Below are positions 5,321 through 13,346 of a stretch of DNA of 15,568 bases, in pieces. Within the stretch, counting starts at the first letter, position 1. Each line of letters begins with the position of its first letter. Origin of the DNA: an uncultured bacterium. GTDB lineage: Bacteria > Actinomycetota > Thermoleophilia > BMS3ABIN01. The notes under the pieces were generated by a model. It had not been told where the DNA came from, ran no database searches, and saw only the letters and a program-made list of their open reading frames with translations. Location of the stretch: assembly GCA_913009925.1 (NCBI GenBank), contig CAJVWY010000005.1, forward strand, positions 1 through 15,568, in the 5' to 3' direction. The translations under genes and the position numbers were made by a program.

Positions 5321-7834
5321 ATGGACAAGTATACACCAAAAGATATCGAAGCCAAGTGGCAGCGGGCATGGGAGAAGGAACAAGCCTTCGACGTCCCCAA
5401 CCCCGCAGACCCCGCCGCGGCCGACCGGTCCCGGAAAAGCTACGTGCTGGAGATGCTGCCCTACCCTTCAGGGACGCTTCATATGGGGCACGTGAAGAAC
5501 TACACCATGGGCGACGTCATCGCCCGATTCCGTATCCGTAACGGCTTCACCGTCTTCCACCCCATGGGTTATGACGCTTTTGGACTGCCCGCGGAGAATG
5601 CCGCCATCAAGACCGGGCTGCCTCCGGCGGAACTGACCAAACGTAATACGGAAAACATCGAGAAGCAGTTACGCACATTGGGCGTCTCCATCGACTGGAC
5701 CCGCGAGCTGGCTACCTGCGACCCTGAATACTATAAATGGACCCAGTATTTTTTCCTGAAGTTTTTCGAACGCGGTCTGGCCTACCGCCAGGAAGCGGCC
5801 GTTAACTGGTGTCCCTCCTGCCAGACGGTGCTGGCCAACGAGCAGGTGGTCCAGGGCGCCTGCGAACGTTGTGACAGCGAGGTTGAGACCCGCAACCTGG
5901 CCCAGTGGTTCTTCAGGATCACCGAGTACGCCGAACGGCTGCTGGAGGACTTCAAGCTGCTGGAGCAATGGCCCGAGCGGGTTATTACCATGCAGCGCAA
6001 CTGGATCGGCAGAAGTGAAGGCACCGAGGTCATCTTCCGCGTGGATGAGCTGGACCTGGAAATCCCGGTGTTTACTACCCGGCCGGATACCCTGTTCGGT
6101 GCCACCTTCTTCCTGCTGGCGCCCGAACACGAACTGGTCGATAAGCTGGTTGATGGTACGGAAAGGGAAGCCGCGGTGAGGGAGTATGTTGCCAAAACCC
6201 GCGCCAAGTCGGCTGTCGACCGCGCGGTCACCGACCGGGAGAAGACCGGGGAGTTCACCGGACGCTACGCCACCAATCCGGTCAACGGCGAAAAGATCCC
6301 CATATACGCGAGCGACTATGTGCTGATGGGTTATGGCACCGGCGCCATCATGGCCGTGCCCGCCCATGACCAGCGCGATTTTGAGTTCGCCCGCAGGTTC
6401 GGCATCGAGGTCAGGGTGGTGGTCTCCGGCAAGCGCGAGGACGGCACCACGGTGGGTCCGGAAGACGGAAGAACCATGGAAACGGCTTTCGAGGCGGACG
6501 GGACCATGGTCAACTCCGGCCGCTTCGATGGCCAGGACAACCGAGAGGGCGGCCGGGCCATCACCGCCTGGCTCCAGTCGGAGGGCAAGGGCAGGCAAGC
6601 GGTCAGCTACCGCCTGCGCGACTGGCTGGTGAGCCGCCAGCGCTACTGGGGCGCGCCTATCCCCATGATCCACTGCGACCGGTGCGGCACGGTACCGGTG
6701 CCGGTCAGGGACCTGCCGGTGCTGCTGCCCGATGTGGACGACTACGCCCCCAGGGGGCAGTCACCGCTGGCCACCAACCCGGAGTTCGTCCATACCTCCT
6801 GTCCCGCCTGCGGAGGTCCCGCACGGCGCGAGACCGACACCATGGATACTTTCGTCGATTCGTCCTGGTACTTCCTGCGCTACACGGACCCGCATAACGA
6901 CGAAGAACCTTTTGACAGCGCTGTAGCCAACTACTGGATGCCGGTGGATCAGTATATCGGCGGCGTGGAGCATGCCATCCTGCACCTGATGTATGCCCGC
7001 TTCTTCACCAAGGTGCTCTTTGACCTGGAAATGGTTGATTTCCAGGAACCATTCACCAACCTCTTCACTCAGGGGATGATCCATTACAAGGGTGCCAAGA
7101 TGAGCAAGTCCAAAGGCAACGTGGTCAACCCCGACGAACACATGAATCGCTATGGGGCCGATACGCTGCGTCTTTATATCCTGTTCATTGGTCCCCCCGA
7201 ACTCGATGTCGAATGGCAGGACCAGGGCATCGAGGGAGCCTTCCGCTTTCTCGGGCGTGTCTGGCGGCTGGTGAACGAGGTGGTGGAGAAGGTGGAGCCA
7301 CGCCGCTACGCCGACTACGCCAATGAATACGATGAGGCGAAGAGGCTGGTGCGAAAGACCAATCGCACCATCGCCAAGGTGAGCGCCGACATCTCCGAAC
7401 GGTTTCGCTTCAATACCGCCATCAGCGCTGTCATGGAACTGGTGAACGATGCCTATCTGGCCAAGGACGGTCTCTACCGCAGCGAGGAGGGCCAGGGAGT
7501 GCTGCGCTTCATGGCCGAGACGGTGGTGAAGTTGCTCGATCCCTTTACGCCCCACATCTGTTCAGAGCTATGGCAGCGCCTGGACCATGAGCGACTGTGG
7601 CAGGAACCATGGCCTGAGGCTGACGAGCGCTACCTGGAAGAGGAGACTTATGAGCTGGTGGTCCAGGTCAACGGCAAGCTTCGCGACCGGGTGCAGGTGC
7701 CTTCGAAGGCCGGCAGCGAGGAACTGCTTGAGGCCGCCCGTACCAGCGCCAAGGTGGCTCGTCACACTGAGGGCAAGGAAATCGTCAAGGAGATCGTCGT
7801 ACCCGGCAAGCTGGTCAACTTCGTGGTCAGGTAG
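5321..7834 (+). CDS. leuS: Leucyl-tRNA synthetase
   Basis: 837 aa, normal length for bacterial LeuRS. It charges tRNA-Leu with leucine in the cytosol using ATP. Class I signatures are HMGH at 54-57 (in YPSGTLHMGHVKNYT) and KMSKS at 593-597. Two cysteine sets for zinc are visible: C164-C167/C181-C184 and C452-C455/C494-C497 (CDRCG...CPACGG). The CP1 editing domain (about 225-420) carries TRPDTLFGAT near 250-260 and VPAHDQRDFEFA near 347 with the conserved editing aspartate. The C-terminal anticodon-binding and appended domains are intact, ending KLVNFVVR. The start agrees with the family N-terminus (YTPKDIEAKWQ). The ribosome-binding site is poor (AGG 3 nt away), in line with a very short or absent leader. 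I see no T-box elements in the 153 nt upstream. Confidence 0.97.
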   Translation: MDKYTPKDIEAKWQRAWEKEQAFDVPNPADPAAADRSRKSYVLEMLPYPSGTLHMGHVKNYTMGDVIARFRIRNGFTVFHPMGYDAFGLPAENAAIKTGLPPAELTKRNTENIEKQLRTLGVSIDWTRELATCDPEYYKWTQYFFLKFFERGLAYRQEAAVNWCPSCQTVLANEQVVQGACERCDSEVETRNLAQWFFRITEYAERLLEDFKLLEQWPERVITMQRNWIGRSEGTEVIFRVDELDLEIPVFTTRPDTLFGATFFLLAPEHELVDKLVDGTEREAAVREYVAKTRAKSAVDRAVTDREKTGEFTGRYATNPVNGEKIPIYASDYVLMGYGTGAIMAVPAHDQRDFEFARRFGIEVRVVVSGKREDGTTVGPEDGRTMETAFEADGTMVNSGRFDGQDNREGGRAITAWLQSEGKGRQAVSYRLRDWLVSRQRYWGAPIPMIHCDRCGTVPVPVRDLPVLLPDVDDYAPRGQSPLATNPEFVHTSCPACGGPARRETDTMDTFVDSSWYFLRYTDPHNDEEPFDSAVANYWMPVDQYIGGVEHAILHLMYARFFTKVLFDLEMVDFQEPFTNLFTQGMIHYKGAKMSKSKGNVVNPDEHMNRYGADTLRLYILFIGPPELDVEWQDQGIEGAFRFLGRVWRLVNEVVEKVEPRRYADYANEYDEAKRLVRKTNRTIAKVSADISERFRFNTAISAVMELVNDAYLAKDGLYRSEEGQGVLRFMAETVVKLLDPFTPHICSELWQRLDHERLWQEPWPEADERYLEEETYELVVQVNGKLRDRVQVPSKAGSEELLEAARTSAKVARHTEGKEIVKEIVVPGKLVNFVVR

Positions 7835-7850
7835 ATACAGACCCCAGATT

Positions 7851-7875
7851 CGCCGGGCGGTTGCAGATCCCGGCG
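7851..7875 (+). terminator. Possible leuS terminator hairpin
   Basis: 7-bp stem CGCCGGG/CCCGGCG (7851-7857 and 7869-7875) with an 11-nt loop, 16 nt past the leuS stop. The following bases are TGTAATAATATG, not a clean T run, so termination would be inefficient or partial. Confidence 0.35.
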
Positions 7876-7889
7876 TGTAATAATATGAT
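7861..7889 (+). promoter_or_regulatory. comEA: Candidate comEA promoter
   Basis: TTGCAG at 7861-7866, a 17-nt spacer, then TATGAT at 7884-7889. The -35 half sits in the loop of the hairpin above. Moderate match only; it would give a leader of roughly 115-135 nt before comEA depending on the start used. Confidence 0.35.
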
Positions 7890-8012
7890 AACCTCGAGAG
7901 TGTTGCCAGACAAGGCGACGCTGCTCCCCAACTCACCTGCGGCAATGCCGTTCCCCCGATGTTGGTCTTTTTCGATGCCTTGAATCACCTAACCGCGATC
8001 TGGACTTTATTT

Positions 8013-8690
8013 ATGATTGACAGCGAGGACATGGGAATCAGCGAGCGTCTGTCGATGTACGGAGTTTCCCGCGGCCAGGCGCTGGTCTGGGCAGCCGTAG
8101 GGATGGTCATCCTGCTTGTGGGCGGAAATTATCTGTATGGACATCTGGGCCGGAGCGGTCCGGGTGGGGGAGATTCCCCGGAGGCCAGTATCCAGCTGGG
8201 AGCCGTCACGGAGACCGTCGACGGATCAGGCGCCGTCGCCGATGAGCTCGGCCCGATTATTGTGCATGTGGCCGGATCGGTGGCGATGCCGGGCATCTAC
8301 GAGCTGGTGGAAGGAGACCGGGCGGCGGACGCCCTCGAACACGCAGGTGGAGCGTTGCCCGAGGCCGACCTGGACCGGATCAACCTGGCCGCTGTGCTTA
8401 GCGACGGGCAGCAGCTGTTCGTGCCGGCCCAGGGAGAGGCGGTACCGGCGACGGCCGGCGGCGCGCTGGGTGTGGGAACCGATGTTGGCGGGTCAGGACA
8501 ATTGATCAACATCAACACTGCCGACGCCGAACAGCTGCAGCAGCTGGACGGCGTGGGGGAGAAGACGGCGCAAAAGATAATCGCTTACCGCCGGGAAGTC
8601 GGCGGTTTCAGCAGTGTGGAGGAATTGATGGAGGTGCCGGGGATAGGCCCGGCCAAGTTCGAAGGGATGAAGGATAAGGTGAGGGTGTGA
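8013..8690 (+). CDS. comEA: Competence protein ComEA (SLBB + helix-hairpin-helix DNA receptor)
   Basis: 225 aa from this start. One transmembrane helix (about 23-43, LVWAAVGMVILLVGG), then a low-complexity Gly/Ser stretch, an SLBB domain (about 81-140, IIVHVAGSVAMPGIYEL...INLAAVLSDGQQLFVP), and the paired helix-hairpin-helix DNA-binding module (about 163-225, ININTADAEQLQQLDGVGEKTAQKIIAYR and VPGIGPAKFEG). ComEA is anchored in the membrane, binds incoming double-stranded DNA outside the cell and hands it to the ComEC channel. The start is uncertain: in-frame ATGs lie at 7959, 8013 and 8031, none with an ideal ribosome-binding site; the 8031 ATG has GAGG only 2 nt away. Domain content is complete. 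comEC follows, after an unusually long gap. Confidence 0.92.
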   Translation: MIDSEDMGISERLSMYGVSRGQALVWAAVGMVILLVGGNYLYGHLGRSGPGGGDSPEASIQLGAVTETVDGSGAVADELGPIIVHVAGSVAMPGIYELVEGDRAADALEHAGGALPEADLDRINLAAVLSDGQQLFVPAQGEAVPATAGGALGVGTDVGGSGQLININTADAEQLQQLDGVGEKTAQKIIAYRREVGGFSSVEELMEVPGIGPAKFEGMKDKVRV

Positions 8691-8716
8691 AGGAAAACGT
8701 CTCCGGAAAAACCCCA

Positions 8717-8755
8717 GCGGCGCTGAAAATTCAGCGCCGCCGGCTGGTAGAAGTG
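8717..8755. repeat. GC-rich hairpin repeat, copy A
   Basis: Stem GCGGCGCTGAA/TTCAGCGCCGC (8717-8727 and 8730-8740), followed by a conserved tail CGGCTGGTAGAAGTG (8741-8755). It lies 26 nt after the comEA stop but has no T tract. A second copy with the same outer stem and nearly the same tail lies at 9040-9082. Outside the loop tip the two differ at very few positions. Confidence 0.8.
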
Positions 8756-9039
8756 TCAGCCGCCGGTGCTGCTGTCTGGTCTTTCCCCCCCAGCGAGAAG
8801 TAGCATGAAACTCCTCACACAGGAAAGCCCACCTCGCAGCTTAAGCCTGCGGCACCCCGGACGGGTGAAGACCGGGGCAGACACACTTTACAAAATGATA
8901 AATCCTTTTACAGGTTACACATCCTATTTTTAACACAATCATCTATTATTTGCCACTTTTTTCCAGACACGGAAGGTATTTTGTCTTGGGCCCTTGCCGG
9001 TCTCCGGTAACGGTGGCCGATGTGTTGCGCATTAATGCT

Positions 9040-9082
9040 GCGGCGCTGCCCCAAGGGCAGCGCCGCCGGTTGGTACAAGGTG
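9040..9082. repeat. GC-rich hairpin repeat, copy B
   Basis: Stem GCGGCGCTGCCC/GGGCAGCGCCGC (9040-9051 and 9055-9066) with loop CAA, followed by CGGTTGGTACAAGGTG (9067-9082). Same orientation as copy A. Where copy A has AA paired to TT at the stem tip, this copy has CCC paired to GGG, so pairing is kept while the bases change. Confidence 0.8.
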
Positions 9083-9288
9083 CCGGGTCATCGGCCAAGG
9101 GCTGCCACCCTGGTCTCACCGACACAATCTTTATCGTCATTTCCGTGAGCCTTCTCTAGTACTTTACAACTATAAGGAAAACACATCAATGTTATTCGTA
9201 AAAGTGTTCTAATGTCATCGAAAGTAAAAAGGTTTCCCGGAGTGGCGGATATATTCGCTGCAGACAGGCACGTTCCTTCATTAGAGAC

Positions 9289-11679
9289 ATGGATGATGGT
9301 CCGGGCGCAGCGGTAGGGAAACAGACCCACCTGGGTGCCTGGCGGCCGACGCTGGTCGTCCTTGCGTATATAGCCGGCATAGGCATGAGCCTGGCGCTGA
9401 GCACTACAGGGGTGGGTGTGGCGGCTCTGGCTGTCGCTGCAGCCGCCTGCCTGTTCACCGTGGCGATGTTGCACCGGTCCGTGCCCCGGGCCGCGGTGCT
9501 CTGCTTTGCGTTCCTGTTGCTGGGGCTCATCGTGGGTTCGCTGCGGCAGCAGGCACTACAGGAAAGTCTCCTGGCGGGTCTGGAGGGTAAATGGGTGACG
9601 GCGGAAGCGACCGTCGTCAGGACCCCCAGGCTCGCCAACGGCAAGCTCAGCTTTATAGGACATGTCACGTCGGTCGACCGTCGCCGCCAATCCCTGCCGG
9701 CCGATGAGGATGTACTGGTGCAGATATATTGCCAGGGCACCTGTGACGGGCTTGCCGGTGAAGAGCTGGAAGAGGGGCGGCGGCTGAAAGTCAGCGGTAC
9801 GGTAGCAGAACCGCCCGCCAACCCCGGCGCTGATTTCGATTACGGGTTATATCTGCGCCGGCGGGGGGTCAACGCCGTCATCTCCACCGGCATCTCCGGT
9901 CTGGAGGTTTCTCCCGGCCGGCGTGGTGGGCCCGCGGGGCTGGTGGACCGGCTCAGACGTCATGTGCGACACAGCCTCTTGGCGGGGGACTGGGGCGCTG
10001 CCGGCGGTCTCTTTCTGGGAATAGTCCTTGGCGATACCTCCGGTGTGCCGGACGATGTCATCGATGATTTCCGTGCCTCCGGCCTGCTGCATCTGCTGGC
10101 GGTCTCCGGCCAGAATGTTGTGCTTCTGGGATTCATCGTCATGCTCATCTGCCGGGGGTTGCGGTTGCCACGCATGGCGTCGACGGCTATGGCGGCGGTA
10201 GCCGTTACCGTTTACGTGCCCCTGACCGGCGCTGATCCCTCCATCGTCCGCGCCGGCATCGTCGGTGTGCTGGGCCTGGCGGCGCTGTTCTTCTCCCGGC
10301 AGACGGACACCTACCACTTCCTGGCCCTGTCGGCGGCCGTCATTCTCACCATCAACCCCAACAGCCTGTTTGATCCCGGGTTCCAGCTTTCCTACGCGGC
10401 GGTACTGTCCATCTTCCTGGTGGCGCCGGTGCTATCGGCGTCGTTGTCATCCGTGCCCGCGATACTGCGTGAGCCGGTGGCCATCTCGGCGGCGGCGGGG
10501 CTGGTTACCGCCCCTATCCTGCTATATCACTTCCACCAGGTACCGCTGATGACTATCCCCGCCAATGTGGCGGCGGCGCCGGTGTCGGGGCCGGTGATGC
10601 TGATGGGTGTGTTGTCGGCGGCGGCGGCGCCGGTGAGCGGATCGCTCAACTGGCTGCTGAATGCCCTGGCCGCCGCCTGCACCGGTTATCTTATTACCGT
10701 AGCCCGCTTTTTCGCTTCACGTCCCCGGGCCACATATACCGGCGAGGCGCCTGGGCTTCTGGCAATGTCCGCTTTCTACGGTATGCTGGTGCTAATGGTA
10801 ACGGCCGCGGGAAAGAACGCACTTGCCGGAGCAGTCGCCAGGGTCAGGCGGAGACGCGGTTATTTGCTCGCAGCGGTGTTGCTGCCGGCGCTGCTCATCG
10901 GCCTGGCCTGGCTGGGTGGCGGCACCGGGAAGGCGCCGGACAGCTACACCGTTTCCTTCCTCGATGTGGGCCAGGGGGACGCCACCCTCATCCAGGTGCC
11001 CGGTGGAGCCACCGTGCTCATCGATGGCGGCCCGGGTTCGGATACCGTCAAGCTGCTTAGGGAACACGGTGTCCGGCGGCTGGATGCGGTCATACTCACC
11101 CATCCCCACGCGGACCATCTGTCCGGGCTCATACCTGTGGTGAGGAAGTATGATGTGGCGAGGTTCTATGACGCATCACCGCCGTCCTCCAGCCCCGTAT
11201 ACCGGGACCTGCTCCAGGAACTGGAGCGGCGGGGTATCCCCTACGGCACGCTTCGACGGGGAGAGGTGTTACGCTTCCAGGAGCTGGAGCTGAAGGTATT
11301 GCATCCAGGCGAAAGCATGCATGAGGACGACGCCAACGCCGATTCGCTGGTCCTGGACGTTTCCTGCCGGGGCCTTGATATACTTCTACCAGGAGACGCG
11401 GAGGGAGAGACATTGCTGACCCTGGACCTGGACCCGGTGGACGTGTATAAGGTTGGGCATCATGGCAGCAAGGACGATTTTATGGAACAGGCACTGAGAA
11501 AGATAAAACCGCAGATCGCCGTCATCTCGGTGGGAGAGGGCAATTCCTACGGACATCCGGCGGAAAGCACGCTGGCGAAGCTGGCGGCCGCCGGCTCCCG
11601 TGTATATCGCACGGACCGGCGGGGCACGGTAACCGTATCGCTGGCCGGAGATTCTCTGGAAGTCTGGGTGGAAAGATGA
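9289..11679 (+). CDS. comEC: Competence DNA channel ComEC (ComEC/Rec2)
   Basis: 796 aa, full length. N-terminal hydrophobic helices and a DUF4131-type extracellular region (about 15-220) are followed by the multi-pass Competence domain (about 230-505) that forms the single-strand DNA channel. After two more hydrophobic stretches comes a C-terminal metallo-beta-lactamase-type domain (about 550-796) with FLDVGQGDA near 557-565, HPHADH at 605-610, PGDAEGE near 705 and GHHGS near 723-727, then SVGEGNSYGHP. This domain is thought to degrade the non-transported strand. All nuclease motifs that I can check are present. The start is uncertain: the ATG at 9289 has only a weak GAGA and a short out-of-frame ORF overlaps it. 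The 3' end overlaps holA by ATGA, indicating translational coupling. Together with comEA, it suggests a capacity for natural transformation. Confidence 0.95.
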   Translation: MDDGPGAAVGKQTHLGAWRPTLVVLAYIAGIGMSLALSTTGVGVAALAVAAAACLFTVAMLHRSVPRAAVLCFAFLLLGLIVGSLRQQALQESLLAGLEGKWVTAEATVVRTPRLANGKLSFIGHVTSVDRRRQSLPADEDVLVQIYCQGTCDGLAGEELEEGRRLKVSGTVAEPPANPGADFDYGLYLRRRGVNAVISTGISGLEVSPGRRGGPAGLVDRLRRHVRHSLLAGDWGAAGGLFLGIVLGDTSGVPDDVIDDFRASGLLHLLAVSGQNVVLLGFIVMLICRGLRLPRMASTAMAAVAVTVYVPLTGADPSIVRAGIVGVLGLAALFFSRQTDTYHFLALSAAVILTINPNSLFDPGFQLSYAAVLSIFLVAPVLSASLSSVPAILREPVAISAAAGLVTAPILLYHFHQVPLMTIPANVAAAPVSGPVMLMGVLSAAAAPVSGSLNWLLNALAAACTGYLITVARFFASRPRATYTGEAPGLLAMSAFYGMLVLMVTAAGKNALAGAVARVRRRRGYLLAAVLLPALLIGLAWLGGGTGKAPDSYTVSFLDVGQGDATLIQVPGGATVLIDGGPGSDTVKLLREHGVRRLDAVILTHPHADHLSGLIPVVRKYDVARFYDASPPSSSPVYRDLLQELERRGIPYGTLRRGEVLRFQELELKVLHPGESMHEDDANADSLVLDVSCRGLDILLPGDAEGETLLTLDLDPVDVYKVGHHGSKDDFMEQALRKIKPQIAVISVGEGNSYGHPAESTLAKLAAAGSRVYRTDRRGTVTVSLAGDSLEVWVER

Positions 11680-12716
11680 GCGCTGAGGACAGGAAAGACG
11701 GTCTTGAGCCCGTCTACCTGATAACCGGCAGCGACGAGCCCAAGGTGGAGCTGGCGGCACGGCGTCTGCGCCGGCGGGTGATAGACGACTCGGGTACCGA
11801 CCTCAACATCGACATCTTCGACGCCGGCCGCGACGGGGCGACAGCTGTGCTCCAGGCGGCCGATACACCTCCCTTCGGCGACGCCATCCGGCTGGTGATG
11901 GTAAACAATATCGGCCAGTGGCGCAAGGCGGACAAGGATACCGTCGCCGCCTACCTGGCCTCACCACCGGACTACTGCTGTCTGGCGCTGGTGGGGGCCG
12001 GTCTTCGGAAGAACGAGGCGCTTTACAAGGCGGTTGCCGCCGCCGGCGACATACTGGCGTACGATGCGCCCCGGGCTTCGGATCTGCCTGCATGGGTCAT
12101 GGAGCAGGCGCGGCGGCACCGCCTGAAGATGGAACCACCTGAGGCGCGGCGGTTGATCGCTCTGGCAGGAACGGAGCAACGGGTCATCATGGCCGAACTG
12201 GACAAGATAGCCGCATATAAGGGTATGGGAACAGGCGCGGGGAAGGGAGCGGGGAAGTCCGGCGCCGGAGGTTCGGGGAAGGTGAAGGGCAAGGTGAGGA
12301 TGGAGGACATCGAGGCTGTGTGCTGGGTCTCCACCGACGCCAAGGTATGGGACCTGACAGACGCCATCGGCGCCAGGGACAGCGAAGCGACCTTCATGCA
12401 TCTGGAGGAACTGCTGGGGGATCGTAACGAGCCGGGTTCGGTTTTCTTCATCGTCGCCAGGCATCTGAAGCGCCTGAGTCATGTGACGTCGGCGTTGGAG
12501 AAGGGAGAGGACCCGGCCCGGGCGGCCGCGGGCCTGGGTATGAAACCATACCCGGCCCGCAAGCTGGCGGGACAGAGCGCCAACTTCACATCGGCGGGTC
12601 TGAAAAGAGCGTTGCGCATATTCTCTGATCTGGATGTGGATCTGAAGGGCGGCAGTGAACTGCGCTCCGATCTTTCACTGGAACTGGCCGTTGCCAGGGT
12701 ACTGGAGGAACTCTAG
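11676..12716 (+). CDS. holA: DNA polymerase III delta subunit (clamp loader)
   Basis: 346 aa. It matches the HolA family: N-terminal PVYLITGSDEPKVELAARRL (12-31), a central AAA+-like delta fold with RKNEALYKAV and LPAWVMEQARRHRLKMEPPEARRLIALAGTEQRVIMAELDKIAAY, and a C-terminal collar domain (VWDLTDAIGARD... to the end). Delta opens the beta sliding clamp for loading onto DNA. It lies directly after comEC with a 4-nt ATGA overlap, a conserved arrangement in actinobacteria. Residues about 183-206, between the second and third domains, form an unusual Gly/Lys/Ala/Ser-rich insertion that looks like a flexible basic linker and is longer than I expect for the family. Confidence 0.93.
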   Translation: MSAEDRKDGLEPVYLITGSDEPKVELAARRLRRRVIDDSGTDLNIDIFDAGRDGATAVLQAADTPPFGDAIRLVMVNNIGQWRKADKDTVAAYLASPPDYCCLALVGAGLRKNEALYKAVAAAGDILAYDAPRASDLPAWVMEQARRHRLKMEPPEARRLIALAGTEQRVIMAELDKIAAYKGMGTGAGKGAGKSGAGGSGKVKGKVRMEDIEAVCWVSTDAKVWDLTDAIGARDSEATFMHLEELLGDRNEPGSVFFIVARHLKRLSHVTSALEKGEDPARAAAGLGMKPYPARKLAGQSANFTSAGLKRALRIFSDLDVDLKGGSELRSDLSLELAVARVLEEL

Positions 12717-12731
12717 GATGGAGGAGACGAG

Positions 12732-12896
12732 ATGAACCAGGAACAGGGCGGGAACAGAGAGGAGCAGATAAAAGAGGAGCTCAGGGAGTTGAGACACAAG
12801 CTCTCCTCCTGCTCCACCAATAGCGAGCTGGAATTCCGGATCACCGAACTGGAGGACGAACTGGAGGACCTTAAGCGGAAACGGGACGGCGCTTGA
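12732..12896 (+). CDS. Small charged coiled-coil protein, function unknown
   Basis: 54 aa, with a strong ribosome-binding site GGAGGAG (12720-12726) 5 nt before the ATG, only 15 nt after holA. The sequence is almost wholly charged and helical (EEQIKEELRELRHKL at 11-25 and ITELEDELEDLKRKRD at 37-52) with Leu/Ile spaced as in a short coiled coil, broken by SSCSTNS in the middle. This suggests a helical hairpin or a dimerisation module. I do not recognise a family. Spacing and RBS say it is translated and co-transcribed with holA and the rhodanese/glutaredoxin pair. Confidence 0.68.
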   Translation: MNQEQGGNREEQIKEELRELRHKLSSCSTNSELEFRITELEDELEDLKRKRDGA

Positions 12897-12935
12897 ATCC
12901 TTTGCCGCCGTTGTTCATCTAAACCCTGAGACGCT

Positions 12936-13346
12936 ATGGGAGAATTCCTCAGTAACAACATCTGGCTGGTACTGGTACTGCTGTTCGGCGGTACCTATTT
13001 GTGGATGCGCTATGGTTTTTATCTGCGCGGCATACGGCAGGTGAACGTCAGGACGGCAAGCCGGATGGTGGAAGACGAACAGGCGTTGATCGTGGATGTG
13101 CGCGAGAAGCATGAGTACGCCACTGCCCACATTCCGGAATCGCGCAACCTTCCCATGAGCCGGATAAGAAATCAGATGAAAACAATAGAGAAGTACAGGG
13201 ACCGGCCGCTGGTGGTGAGCTGTCGCAGCGGGTCGCGCTCGCGGCGGGCCTGTTTGCTCCTCAAGAAACACGGTTTCTCCCAGGTCTATAATCTGAAAGG
13301 CGGCTTTTCTGCATGGTCGAGGGTCAACCGGCCGGAGGGTGGATAA
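12936..13346 (+). CDS. Membrane-anchored single-domain rhodanese
   Basis: 136 aa. Residues 8-25 are one transmembrane helix, followed by a rhodanese domain (about 35-133): LIVDVREKHEYATAHIPESRNLP (51-73), active-site loop CRSGSR with Cys96, and NLKGGFSAW near 119-127. Such proteins carry sulfur as a persulfide on the active Cys and transfer it to acceptors such as thiols or sulfur-carrier proteins. With the positively charged segment after the helix (RYGFYLRGIR), the catalytic domain is probably cytoplasmic (inferred). No strong Shine-Dalgarno is visible upstream (GAGACGCT). The TAA stop shares one base with the glutaredoxin ATG, so the two are translationally coupled and may act together in sulfur or thiol redox chemistry. 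Confidence 0.88.
   Translation: MGEFLSNNIWLVLVLLFGGTYLWMRYGFYLRGIRQVNVRTASRMVEDEQALIVDVREKHEYATAHIPESRNLPMSRIRNQMKTIEKYRDRPLVVSCRSGSRSRRACLLLKKHGFSQVYNLKGGFSAWSRVNRPEGG

Larger units (their letters stand above)
8691..9288. other. Long comEA-comEC gap with hairpins and short ORFs
   Basis: 598 nt without a recognised gene, where comEA and comEC usually lie close together. It contains the two related hairpins annotated separately, two smaller helices (CGCAG/CTGCG at 8835-8851; CCCCGG/CCGGGG at 8855-8877), an AT-rich patch (about 8882-8960), and an ORF at 8805-8933 (42 codons) beginning MKLLTQESPPRSL. The MKxxxQESPPRS wording and adjacent helices loosely resemble the 3' end of IS200/IS605 tnpB genes and their guide-RNA region, so a decayed insertion is possible but unproven. 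A second ORF (9212-9316, 34 codons) overlaps the comEC start out of frame. Confidence 0.5.

Noticed and set aside
5669..6673. 334-aa minus-strand ORF inside leuS
   Set aside because: Shadow of the GC-rich leuS frame; leuS is certain and the antisense translation shows no recognisable domain.
6761..7555. 264-aa minus-strand ORF inside leuS
   Set aside because: Same reason: antisense open frame produced by codon bias over the conserved catalytic domain.
8717..9082. CRISPR array
   Set aside because: Only two repeat copies about 320 nt apart, palindromic, with no regular spacers and no cas genes.
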